Shown here piece after piece: positions 1 to 6,979 of a DNA stretch of 33,018 nt. The stretch's first letter is position 1. Every line of letters starts with the position of its first letter. Under the pieces are notes generated by a model that saw nothing but the letters and a program-made list of their open reading frames with translations, searched no databases and was not told the origin of the DNA. The stretch is from Gammaproteobacteria bacterium (GTDB lineage Bacteria > Pseudomonadota > Gammaproteobacteria > Steroidobacterales > Steroidobacteraceae). Both the position numbers and the translations under genes were made by a program. The DNA is taken from contig JAQGOG010000115.1 of NCBI GenBank assembly GCA_028293765.1, forward strand, positions 1 through 33,018. The letters run 5' to 3'.

Positions 1-42
1 CGAGTGCCAACGAGCTCGATGGCGCACGCTTCCAGGGCAGAC

Positions 43-216
43 TCATTGCCGAAACCGCGCGCAAATTGTTCGCCGGTTGATGGTGCCGATCACCAGAACA
101 CGATCGCGCGCAGTTCGATGCTGCGCCGAGGCGGCGCATTCGGCGCCCTCGTTGGGTTGCACAGCCTCGACATCTGTGGATTGATCGACCGTGGCCTCAT
201 CGATAACAGCATTCAT
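43..216 (-). CDS. Small hypothetical protein, 57 aa, downstream of the SDR gene
   Basis: An ATG directly abuts the TAA stop of the upstream SDR gene. It is preceded, inside the end of that gene, by a strong Shine-Dalgarno AAGGAGG about 8 nt away. That placement is the main reason to take it as a real start. The product begins MNAVIDEATVDQ and is acidic for its first 25 residues, then Arg-rich. I do not recognise it. Its TGA stop (45-43) overlaps the ATG of another frame starting at 46 (MSLPWKRAPSS), which runs off the window, so the operon may continue leftwards. A third frame near position 75 also looks codon-like (GEQFARGFGNES), so a frameshifted longer gene is an alternative. Confidence 0.35.
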   Translation of the reverse strand: MNAVIDEATVDQSTDVEAVQPNEGAECAASAQHRTARDRVLVIGTINRRTICARFRQ

Positions 217-984
217 TTAGAACGCCTCCTTGTAGGGTCGCAGGTCCAGCTCGTGAGTCCAGGCGCTGCGATGTTGTTGATGCAGTTGCCAGTACGTCTC
301 GGCGATGGCGTCCGGGTGTAGCAATCCGTCCGCGTCTGCTTCCGCTGCACGCTGCGGAGAATGGGTTCGCACGCGTTCGCCGTCGATTCCGCCATCAATC
401 ACGACATGGACCACGTGCACGCCCCGCGGCCCGTATTCGCGAGCGACGCTTTGTGCCACTGAGCGCAAGCCGGCCTTGGCCGCCGCGAACGCCACGAACG
501 GCCCCCGCCCACGCAGCGACGCCGTGGCACCGGTGAACAGGAGGCTGCCGCCACCGGCTGCAAGCAGAGGGGGCAGTGTCGCACGTGCAAATAGGAAGCC
601 CGCGTAGGCGCTGCTACGCCAGGCGGCCTCAAATTCTGCGGGCGTGAGTTCGAGTGGCGTGCCGCGGACCATATTGGCCGCGTTGAAAATAGCTGCGCGC
701 AGCGGACCGAGAGCCTGTACTCCGACAGCCAGCCGCTCTACCTCATCGGCAGAACTCGCGTCGCCGGGCAGCGCATGCGCGCGACCGCCGGCGTCGACGA
801 TCTCCGCGGTCACCGCGCGGATCCGATCCGCATTGCGGCCGGTCAATGCAACGACTAAGCCTGCTTTAGCAAACCGACGTGCGGCCGCTGCGCCCAGGCC
901 GGCTGAAGCTCCAACACCGACAACCCAGACCACTCCCCGCTCCGAGAGGGCGGACACGTCTCGTGATCCAGTGTTATCAACCAT
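217..984 (-). CDS. SDR-family NAD(P)-dependent oxidoreductase with Phe replacing the catalytic Tyr
   Basis: This is a 255-aa Rossmann-fold short-chain dehydrogenase/reductase. The nucleotide-binding loop GVGASAGLG (about residues 23-31) matches the family TGxxxGxG pattern, and NAA near 101-103 matches the NNAG motif. The catalytic YxxxK motif appears as F166-A-A-A-K170, so Lys is kept but Tyr is Phe. The stretch VHVVHVVIDGGID after it resembles a known proteobacterial SDR subgroup that also carries FAAAK, so the change may be a subgroup trait. Such a protein may not be a classical alcohol/ketone reductase. No signal peptide is present, so it is cytoplasmic. It lies 2 bp after a small reading frame and directly abuts another, suggesting a minus-strand operon. 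The substrate is unknown. Confidence 0.85.
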   Translation of the reverse strand: MVDNTGSRDVSALSERGVVWVVGVGASAGLGAAAARRFAKAGLVVALTGRNADRIRAVTAEIVDAGGRAHALPGDASSADEVERLAVGVQALGPLRAAIFNAANMVRGTPLELTPAEFEAAWRSSAYAGFLFARATLPPLLAAGGGSLLFTGATASLRGRGPFVAFAAAKAGLRSVAQSVAREYGPRGVHVVHVVIDGGIDGERVRTHSPQRAAEADADGLLHPDAIAETYWQLHQQHRSAWTHELDLRPYKEAF

Positions 985-986
985 GT

Positions 987-1181
987 CTAAAATGGGCCTC
1001 GCATTTTGCCGGGCAGCAGCGCAAGAATCGGCAGGACGGCCGGATGGACGTGGAAACAGCCCGTGGCGTTACGCCACAACCGCTCCGGATTCGGCGCAGC
1101 CGCCGGGAACGCATGCGTGCCTCTCGCAAGCACTTGTTTACCGGGGATCCCCACGCCTGCTGGAATGTCATCGACGCTCAT
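987..1181 (-). CDS. Small hypothetical protein upstream of the SDR gene
   Basis: This 64-aa frame starts MSVDDIPAGVGIPG and ends LLPGKMRGPF. Its TAG stop lies 2 bp before the SDR start codon. A near-perfect Shine-Dalgarno GGAGGTGAT sits at 1200-1192, and alternative starts at 1193 (ATG) and 1196 (GTG) are close to it. The third codon positions are mostly G or C, as in the neighbouring genes. I recognise no family, and it could be a remnant of a longer gene. The position just ahead of the SDR with tight spacing suggests co-translation. Confidence 0.35.
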   Translation of the reverse strand: MSVDDIPAGVGIPGKQVLARGTHAFPAAAPNPERLWRNATGCFHVHPAVLPILALLPGKMRGPF

Positions 1182-1314
1182 ACCCTGCCGCATCACCTCC
1201 GGCCACTGAACCGGTCCGTGAGCGCACAGTATCCCTTAACGCGGAGTTCATGGAACTACCGATTGCTTATGTCCGCATGACGATTTCGAACTACGCGCGC
1301 CAAGCTACAGGATG

Positions 1315-1357
1315 CGACGGCATGTCAACCGTCGTGCGACGTCGTCCGGTGTATGAT
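1315..1357 (+). promoter_or_regulatory. Possible promoter/operator before the F420-reductase-like gene
   Basis: An inverted repeat CGACGG-N8-CCGTCG occupies 1315-1334 and is followed by TATGAT (1352-1357), a good -10 hexamer. No convincing -35 is visible at 16-18 bp, so activation at the inverted repeat is possible. The promoter would serve the plus-strand gene at 1393. The wider stretch between 1200 and 1377 has no other gene that I can support. Confidence 0.25.
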
Positions 1358-1392
1358 GTTTGCAACCTGAATGCATCATGGGGTTCAAGACA

Positions 1393-2142
1393 ATGCGCCG
1401 ATTTCAGCTCACGCCCGTCCTCAGCCGCCGCACACTACTGTCGCTCGCCGCAGGACTGACACTCGGAGTTGTTGCGTTGCTCGACACGTCACCGGTTCGT
1501 GCCCAAACGTCGGCGGCGCCAGTCAAGATTGGCATCATCGGCACCGGTCGGATCGGCGGCGCCCTCGCGCGGCATTGGGTCAAGGCGGGTCATGAGGTGT
1601 TCGTGTCGTCTCGGCATCCCGAGGAGCTGAAGGCCCTTGTCGCGGAGCTAGGCCCGCACGCACACGCGGGCACGCCGCGCGAAGCGGCCGCATTCGGCGC
1701 TGTCATTCTCGTATCAATTCCTTACGGTGCCATGCCACAGATCGGGGAGGACCTCCGCGCGGAACTCGCAGGTAAGGTAGTCCTCGACACGAGCAATCCC
1801 AATGAGCGCCGCGACGGCGAGATGGCGCTCGCTGCGAAGAAGAAGGGTGCGGGCATCGCGACCGCGGAGTTTCTACACAACAAGCGTATCGTGCGCGCAT
1901 TCAATTGCATTCCGGCAGCGACCCTCGCGAACGACGGCAATCGCCAACCCGAACGCATTGCGATTCCGATCGGCGGCGATGACGCTAAGGCGCTCGATAT
2001 CGCTCAGCAGCTTGTGCGCGATGCCGGCTTCGATCCCGTGGTCGTGGGCTCGCTCGCGCGCACGCGCGAATTCGATCTCGGCGAGCCTCTTGCAACCGGT
2101 AAGCTCACCGGTGCCGAGATGCGGAGCAAACTCCGCGGCTGA
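1393..2142 (+). CDS. Exported F420-dependent NADP reductase-like protein (Tat signal)
   Basis: The product is 249 aa from ATG 1393, chosen because a GGGG run lies about 9 nt upstream; ATG 1378 and TTG 1360 are in frame but less likely. The N-terminus carries a twin-arginine signal of the form SRRTLLSLAAG followed by a hydrophobic stretch ending in VRAQ. The mature part begins with a Rossmann loop, GIIGTGRIGGALARHW, typical of the F420-dependent NADP reductase family (PF03807). It continues with VSIPYGAMP and VLDTSNP and a C-terminal GAEMRSKLRG. Tat export fits a protein that folds around NADP(H) before transport. The true electron partner is unknown. The gene stands alone between a minus-strand SDR unit and a separate downstream operon. 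Confidence 0.8.
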   Translation: MRRFQLTPVLSRRTLLSLAAGLTLGVVALLDTSPVRAQTSAAPVKIGIIGTGRIGGALARHWVKAGHEVFVSSRHPEELKALVAELGPHAHAGTPREAAAFGAVILVSIPYGAMPQIGEDLRAELAGKVVLDTSNPNERRDGEMALAAKKKGAGIATAEFLHNKRIVRAFNCIPAATLANDGNRQPERIAIPIGGDDAKALDIAQQLVRDAGFDPVVVGSLARTREFDLGEPLATGKLTGAEMRSKLRG

Positions 2143-2295
2143 CACGCTGCGCGGCGCCGGATCTTGCACCAGGGTTGCGCTGAAGCTGGGAGCCCGTGTA
2201 TTGGTCTGCCACGCGCCCAGACTCTAGCCGCGTTCCCACGTCCGATTGCAGAAGCGATACCGTGCTCGAAATCAGGCGGCGATCGCACCGGCAGC

Positions 2296-2324
2296 TTGAC
2301 GTCTCGTTCGACACTCGTTATACC
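2296..2324 (+). promoter_or_regulatory. Sigma-70-type promoter of the DUF6196/CGNR/cyclase operon
   Basis: TTGACG at 2296-2301, a 17-bp spacer and TATACC at 2319-2324 form a good housekeeping promoter about 40 bp upstream of the gene at 2366. The rest of the 2143-2365 gap shows no gene. Confidence 0.5.
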
Positions 2325-2365
2325 CGTTACAGATTAGAGACCTCAAGGCACGGCAGGGGAGGTTC

Positions 2366-2815
2366 ATGGTTCACATATCGCGGGAAACGACCGCCGCGAC
2401 CGAGCAACGACTGCTGCGCGTGACGCAACAGGCTCGACTCGTGGTCTATCCGGGGACATTCGCCTTCCTGGAGTTCGCGCTCGATGCGTTCCCAGCGGCT
2501 GTCCGCCCTGATGCCCTGGCGCTCGTCCGCGACGACCAGGTCTGGAGTCAGCTCGTCCCGTGCTCCGACCCCGCCGCGGAGCTGTTCGGGCTCTTCCGTT
2601 TCCAATTCCCCGCAGGGGTGGACAACAGCGGCTTCGTAGGGTGGCTCGCCACCCGCCTCAAAATCCAATTTGGCACAGGCGTCTTCGTCACCTGCGGCCA
2701 GAACCGGCATGACGGGGGAATATTCGACTACTGGGGAGTGCCGGCGGCGCTCGCACCCGAAGTGACCGCCGCAGTCAGGAACCTCGCCGCAGGCGAGGTA
2801 GCGTATCCCACCTGA
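2366..2815 (+). CDS. DUF6196-family protein
   Basis: This is a 149-aa soluble protein without signal peptide or membrane segment. The sequence (MVHISRETTA, DALALVRDDQVWSQLVP, DNSGFVGWLATRLK, FVTCGQN, GGIFDYWGVP) matches what I recall of the DUF6196 family over its full length. The function of that family is unknown to me. A clear Shine-Dalgarno (GGGGAGG) lies about 4 nt before the ATG. It is the first gene of a probable three-gene operon behind the promoter at 2296-2324, with 32 bp to the next gene. Confidence 0.7.
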   Translation: MVHISRETTAATEQRLLRVTQQARLVVYPGTFAFLEFALDAFPAAVRPDALALVRDDQVWSQLVPCSDPAAELFGLFRFQFPAGVDNSGFVGWLATRLKIQFGTGVFVTCGQNRHDGGIFDYWGVPAALAPEVTAAVRNLAAGEVAYPT

Positions 2816-2847
2816 CCGCAGGTCCTGACCCCTGCCATACAGGCTGC

Positions 2848-3423
2848 ATGAAGACAACGATCACATTCGAGTTCATAGCCGGCGCACTTTCGCTCAACCT
2901 CGTCGACACGGCTGGCAAGCGCGGGGAGAGCCCTGTCGAGCGTCTACGCGAGCCGGAAGATCTTGCTGTCTGGCTTGAGGCGGCGGGCCTCGTGCGTATC
3001 CCCAGACGATTCGTCACGGTAGCCGCTCTGGCCTCCGCATGTGAACTGCGCGAGGCAATCCATCGGTGCGCTGTCGCGGCGATCTCGAGATCGAACCTGG
3101 ATGCCGACGACGTGAGGAAGATCAATCGAACAGCGGCGCAAATGCCCCTCCGACCGAAGCTCAGCGGCGCGGAGGTCCTGCTGTCTGCGAAGAATCCCGT
3201 AGAGGCGGCTCTTTCGACGATCGCTGCCAATGCCATCGAGATTCTGGCCGACGCGGTTCGCGAACGGATTCGCAGCTGTCCGGAGTGCCACATGATGTTT
3301 TTTGACACTTCCAGGCCAGGGAAACGCCGATGGTGCTCGTCGGCGTCTGGTTGCGGTAATCGGGCGAAGGTGCGCAAGCACCGCGCACGCCAGCGCAGAG
3401 CGGCTCCCAGGAGAACGGCATGA
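2848..3423 (+). CDS. ABATE-domain/CGNR zinc-finger putative transcriptional regulator
   Basis: The product is 191 aa. The N-terminal 125 residues fit the ABATE domain (FEFIAGALSLNLVDT, then a helical region with the usual LREAI). The C-terminus holds a CGNR zinc finger: CPECHMMFFDTS, then RRWCSSASGCGNRAKVRKHRAR. The two cysteine pairs would bind zinc. The spacing between Trp-Cys and CGNR is longer than the usual WCSMxxCGNR. The basic tail suits nucleic-acid binding. Proteins of this architecture are predicted regulators of stress or catabolic genes, though few have been studied. The TGA stop overlaps the next ATG (ATGA at 3420-3423), so it is translationally coupled to the cyclase gene and may control that operon. 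Confidence 0.85.
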   Translation: MKTTITFEFIAGALSLNLVDTAGKRGESPVERLREPEDLAVWLEAAGLVRIPRRFVTVAALASACELREAIHRCAVAAISRSNLDADDVRKINRTAAQMPLRPKLSGAEVLLSAKNPVEAALSTIAANAIEILADAVRERIRSCPECHMMFFDTSRPGKRRWCSSASGCGNRAKVRKHRARQRRAAPRRTA

Positions 3424-4328
3424 GCGAGAAACGCGTGAGCTTCGATTTCCAGATCGATTTCACCAACGGCGGCGGTGTCCAGGGGCAAGGCTTCCGGTTG
3501 GATATCGAAGGTGACGACATCGCTGACGATGCCCTCGCCGCAGCTCTCATTGGAGACCTCCGTTTGCTCATGGTGGGTTCCGTACGCATTTTCAACAAAC
3601 GCATCATCGACGAACGGCACAAGCGCACTGCTGCGCCGGAGCGGACCGACTCGATCCCTGCCGGCGCACGGTTCATCGACCTCAGTCACAGGATCGAGAC
3701 CGGGATGATCACCTACAAAGGGCTTCCCGCCCCGCTCGTATGCGATCACCTCTCACGCACGCAATCCCGCACGGTGTATGAGGCTGGCACGGAATTTCAA
3801 ATCGGGCGAATAGAGATGGTCGCCAACACCGGCACTTACCTCGATACGCCATACCACCGCTATCCGGATGGGTACGACTTGACGGGATTGCCTCTCGAGC
3901 GCGTCTCCGAGGTGCCCGGTGTCGTCGTACGCGTTGCAGGCGCAAAGGAGCGGGCGATCGACTGGCAGACCTTCGCGGCGACCCCTATCCGTGGGCGGGC
4001 GGTGCTGGTCAACACGGGCTGGGACAGCCACTGGCGTACCGAGCACTACTTCGAGGGCCACCCCTTCTTGACGGAAAAAGCCGCGCAGTACCTACGTGAC
4101 GAAAGCGCAATGCTCGTCGGCATCGACTCATTGAATATTGATGACACATCCGGCGGATCTCGGCCCGTGCATTCGGTGCTGCTCGCGGCCGGCATTCCGA
4201 TCGTCGAGCACCTGACGAATCTCTCGGCGTTGCCGACCGAGGGATTTCGTTTCTGCGCGGTTCCGCCCAAGATCGCCGCGATGGGCACGTTTCCCGTAAG
4301 AGCGCACGCCTGGTTACGGCCAACCTAG
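3420..4328 (+). CDS. Cyclase-family (kynurenine formamidase-like) hydrolase with N-terminal extension
   Basis: This is a 302-aa protein whose residues from about 85 on form a putative cyclase domain (PF04199): FIDLSHRIETGM, then NTGTYLDTPYHRYPDG, VLVNTGWD, and VGIDSLNID. Family enzymes are metal-dependent amide or lactone hydrolases and normally carry HxGTHxDxPxH. Here the first two His positions read Asn and Tyr, while Asp and the last His stay. I recall a subgroup with the same pattern, so this looks inherited rather than degenerate, but metal binding must differ. The first 80 residues (FDFQIDFTNGGGVQGQGF and onwards) form an extra domain seen in that subgroup. There is no signal peptide. 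It overlaps the CGNR regulator gene by 4 bp. The substrate is unknown. Confidence 0.8.
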   Translation: MSEKRVSFDFQIDFTNGGGVQGQGFRLDIEGDDIADDALAAALIGDLRLLMVGSVRIFNKRIIDERHKRTAAPERTDSIPAGARFIDLSHRIETGMITYKGLPAPLVCDHLSRTQSRTVYEAGTEFQIGRIEMVANTGTYLDTPYHRYPDGYDLTGLPLERVSEVPGVVVRVAGAKERAIDWQTFAATPIRGRAVLVNTGWDSHWRTEHYFEGHPFLTEKAAQYLRDESAMLVGIDSLNIDDTSGGSRPVHSVLLAAGIPIVEHLTNLSALPTEGFRFCAVPPKIAAMGTFPVRAHAWLRPT

Positions 4329-4436
4329 TCGAAGCGATCCTCAGATCAGCACCTGAAGCTGGCGACATAACACGCCACGGCGAGCATGCGGTGTCCAGCC
4401 ACACGCCCGCCGGGCCGACGTTTCTAAACGAACGCC

Positions 4437-5282
4437 TCAGCGGATAGCCGGAAATCCCAGGTCGGCGGCCTGGCGCTCGAGCCGGAGGACCTCGCTAAAA
4501 TTGCCATCCGGTTCCAGGTCAACTCCCTCCAGGAGGAGGAGTTCGCGCACGGAACGCAAAGTCGGATCGGCGAACACGTCCGCCAGCGCGGCGCGAAGTG
4601 CGTTGACCGTCGACTCACCGGTGCTCCGGGCCGTGATAAATGGCAGGCTGGGACTAGAGGGGGTCCAGCAAAGTATCCGCAACCCGCTCACCGTTGTGGG
4701 ATAAAGTCGCTGCAAGTGGGCGAAGCTGACGCAGTCCACAGCAGCGAGATCCGCCTGGCCGGCAGCTATCATTGCCACGCTGCGCCGATGTGAGCCACTC
4801 AATACGACGGACTCGAAAAAAGGCGCGCCGCCGGCCAGCGGAGCAAGCGCCGCGCGCAACAGATTCATGCCGCTGTTCGAGTCCGCTTCGTTGATTGCGC
4901 AGCGGCGATTTCGCAAGCCGGCAAGACCTTCAGCCTGTTCTTCGCCGCGGACCACGATCGCACTGCGATAGGAGCCGCCCTCGCACCCAGGGGCGGCGTA
5001 GCGGGGTGTTGCAACGACGCTTACAGAGCCAGGCGACTTCGCAAGGGGGTATTCGCAACCTTGCCCGAGAAGCAGTTGCGGATGCCGCCAAACGTCGAAA
5101 TGCCCGAGGCCGCGTGTCAAGAGGCACGGGACATCTGTGACACCCGCGGCAGCGATATGGTCCGCCAACGCCGCCCAAAGCGTATCGTGCGCCCAACGTA
5201 ACTCGGGGAAATCGTACATCGGCAAAGCGGCGATCCGCTGAGAATCCATCGCGTCTGGCTTCACATCATTCGCCGTCCGCAT
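4437..5282 (-). CDS. PhnD/SsuA-like substrate-binding protein without signal peptide
   Basis: The product is 281 aa and resembles the phosphate/phosphonate-binding PhnD-like family (PF12974). Recognisable blocks are LPMYDFPELR, VSVVATPRYAAPGC, YRSAIVVRG, the hinge-like NEADSNSGMNLLRA, and AGQADLAAVDCVSFAHL. No signal peptide is visible from either possible start (5282, or ATG 5249 at residue 12), so it may be cytoplasmic or a regulatory or scavenging relative of a periplasmic binding protein. No ABC permease or ATPase gene is nearby. The 5282 start overlaps the end of the upstream desaturase by 17 bp, and the 5249 start would leave 16 bp. Both imply co-transcription with it. Ligand unknown. 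Confidence 0.75.
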   Translation of the reverse strand: MRTANDVKPDAMDSQRIAALPMYDFPELRWAHDTLWAALADHIAAAGVTDVPCLLTRGLGHFDVWRHPQLLLGQGCEYPLAKSPGSVSVVATPRYAAPGCEGGSYRSAIVVRGEEQAEGLAGLRNRRCAINEADSNSGMNLLRAALAPLAGGAPFFESVVLSGSHRRSVAMIAAGQADLAAVDCVSFAHLQRLYPTTVSGLRILCWTPSSPSLPFITARSTGESTVNALRAALADVFADPTLRSVRELLLLEGVDLEPDGNFSEVLRLERQAADLGFPAIR

Positions 5283-6279
5283 TCGAACCGGGATGCTCCG
5301 CGTTGATGAGCGGCCGAAATAGATAAGTGCGGATCACTTCGCGATAGCCACCTCGAATGACCAGGGCCGGGTCCCTCACGGAATTGCGCATCTGGCGCCA
5401 GGCACTCGGCAATTGATGCCAGGGGAGTTTCGGATGGGCATGATGCGCAATGTGCAGATTGTTGTTGAGGAATATCAGGGCCCACAACGGATTCGCCTCG
5501 ACTACCCGCGTGCGCCTGCGGGAGTTTGTGTCGGCGCGGTGCTCGGCAAACGAGCGCAGATGGCTGAGCGACACGCTCGGATACACGATCAGCGCGACAT
5601 AAGCGATCAACGGCACGTGGCAGACGCCAACTGTCCACGAGAGAACCAAGGCGATTCCCAAGGCATGGCGCAACCATATGAGAAGGCGGCGCCTGTCGCC
5701 CGCACACAGTTTCCGGGCCTCGCGCGCCCAGAAAGTCGCGATCGCCACCGCGGGTCCGAGAATGATGCGGCCGGCCAGAGTGCAGTTCGCTGCATGGATG
5801 GCACGGCGGATCAGCCCCACTTTGGCAAGGGCGCCGGGTGGAAGATAAAACGATTCGGGGTCGCGGCCGACTTCGGTCAAATAACGCCCCCCATGACGAT
5901 GATGCCGAAGATGAGTCTCGCGATAAATCGCGTACGGAATCCACAAGGAGAGCGGCAGCCCCCCGAGCATGGCGTTGATGCGCCGGGATGTAGTGGGATG
6001 GCCGTGAATCGTCTCATGCTGCAGGGATCCATACCATGCCAGCAACAGACTGCCCAGCGGGGCCGTGAGCCAGAGTGGCAGGTCCCTGAAAAACGCAGTC
6101 AGGGCGAGGAAACCGCCATACACCGCGAGGGCCACACCCAGAGTACGAAAGTCGAGGCGGCGTTTGCCAAGAGACAACTCGATTTCGCGCGCGACCGCAG
6201 GCGACACCTCCAGGAAGGACTGTGTTGCTACAGTTTGGGCTTCGAACGCCCTCATCACTCGTCCGTCGGTTGGCAGCAT
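5266..6279 (-). CDS. Membrane fatty acid desaturase
   Basis: This 337-aa integral membrane protein belongs to the di-iron fatty acid desaturase/hydroxylase family (PF00487). All three His boxes are present: HETIHGH near residue 88, HLRHHRH near 122, and HIAHHAHPKLPWH near 275. Hydrophobic segments occur at about 47-65, 68-85 and 205-235. Such enzymes use O2 and an electron donor to desaturate or hydroxylate acyl chains in the inner membrane. Residue M9 (6255) is an alternative start, and neither start has a strong Shine-Dalgarno. It is the first gene of a minus-strand pair with the PhnD-like protein. Upstream lies a long gap that should hold its promoter. Confidence 0.88.
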   Translation of the reverse strand: MLPTDGRVMRAFEAQTVATQSFLEVSPAVAREIELSLGKRRLDFRTLGVALAVYGGFLALTAFFRDLPLWLTAPLGSLLLAWYGSLQHETIHGHPTTSRRINAMLGGLPLSLWIPYAIYRETHLRHHRHGGRYLTEVGRDPESFYLPPGALAKVGLIRRAIHAANCTLAGRIILGPAVAIATFWAREARKLCAGDRRRLLIWLRHALGIALVLSWTVGVCHVPLIAYVALIVYPSVSLSHLRSFAEHRADTNSRRRTRVVEANPLWALIFLNNNLHIAHHAHPKLPWHQLPSAWRQMRNSVRDPALVIRGGYREVIRTYLFRPLINAEHPGSNADGE

Positions 6280-6979
6280 GGCGGCCCGAATTCTCCGCGT
6301 GTGGTCCGTGGAGTCGCCGCTGATGCATGCAGCCTCCTTTCACACGTGCAAAGTAGCGCGGGCGTTAGCCGCTGAGAAGGGCGAACTGCGTTCCAAAACG
6401 ATAACAAACGACGGCGCGCGGTTAGAAATGAGTGACACCCGGGCGAGCGACCTTAGTCCGGATTTCGTGGCGCGCCAACCGGGGCACAGCAGGTGCACGC
6501 CAGCCGGCTCAGTGCCGGCGCTGCGGCTCAAAGGTTGCGAAGTCAGGAAATGCACGCCGCCTGGCGCAGTCAACCCGACTGCGCCGGCTCACACTATTTG
6601 TGGTGGCAGCCTCGATACCGCAAGTCCGTTAGCTAAGAGGGGGTCTTGGCGTGAAAGAGCGGCCATCGAGGCGCCGGATCGCAGAGTAACGCATCTGCAA
6701 GACCTTTGAGAAATGCCAGTTTCTTTAGTGCTGATAACGAATGCGACCGGGCACACACACGGCCCACGAAATCACGCAGCCCGGCCGCTGCCGTAGCGTT
6801 AATTCAACAACATCCTCGACCACTACGCCGACGCGGCAGAGCTCTGGTACGTCGACGGCCTGCAGGGGCGAGCCCGCCGACGGCGTCGCCGACCTGCATG
6901 CCCATCCTATCGAGCCGCGCGCGGTTCGATTGACGCTCTCGAAAACGTTGTGGACAGTGCACTCGTCGACCTGGCCAGC
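6280..6979. other. 700-bp gap between desaturase and TonB receptor genes
   Basis: No complete gene can be supported here. The desaturase promoter should lie at its left end, read on the minus strand. The middle contains a strong hairpin (separate entry) and a second, smaller inverted repeat GCCGGC-N5-GCCGGC at 6503-6519. From 6803 rightwards a start-less plus-strand frame reads FNNILDHYADAAELWYVDG with strongly coding-like codons, then becomes Arg-rich. The adjacent frame then reads EPADGVADLHAHPIEPRAV. Together they could be a frameshifted gene remnant. Confidence 0.5.
6561..6587. repeat. Strong hairpin in non-coding DNA
   Basis: GGCGCAGTC (6563-6571) and GACTGCGCC (6577-6585) are perfect 9-bp arms around a 5-nt loop, extendable by a G-T pair and a G-C pair. 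No T-run follows on either strand, so a simple intrinsic terminator is doubtful. No second copy was noticed in the window. Confidence 0.6.

Noticed and set aside
2775..3749. Minus-strand open frame of 324 codons
   Set aside because: Antisense to the CGNR and cyclase genes, both recognised families; its sequence is low in hydrophobic structure and unrecognised.
5413..6375. Plus-strand open frame of 320 codons
   Set aside because: Antisense to the desaturase with its three His boxes; product is Arg/Gln-rich without motifs.
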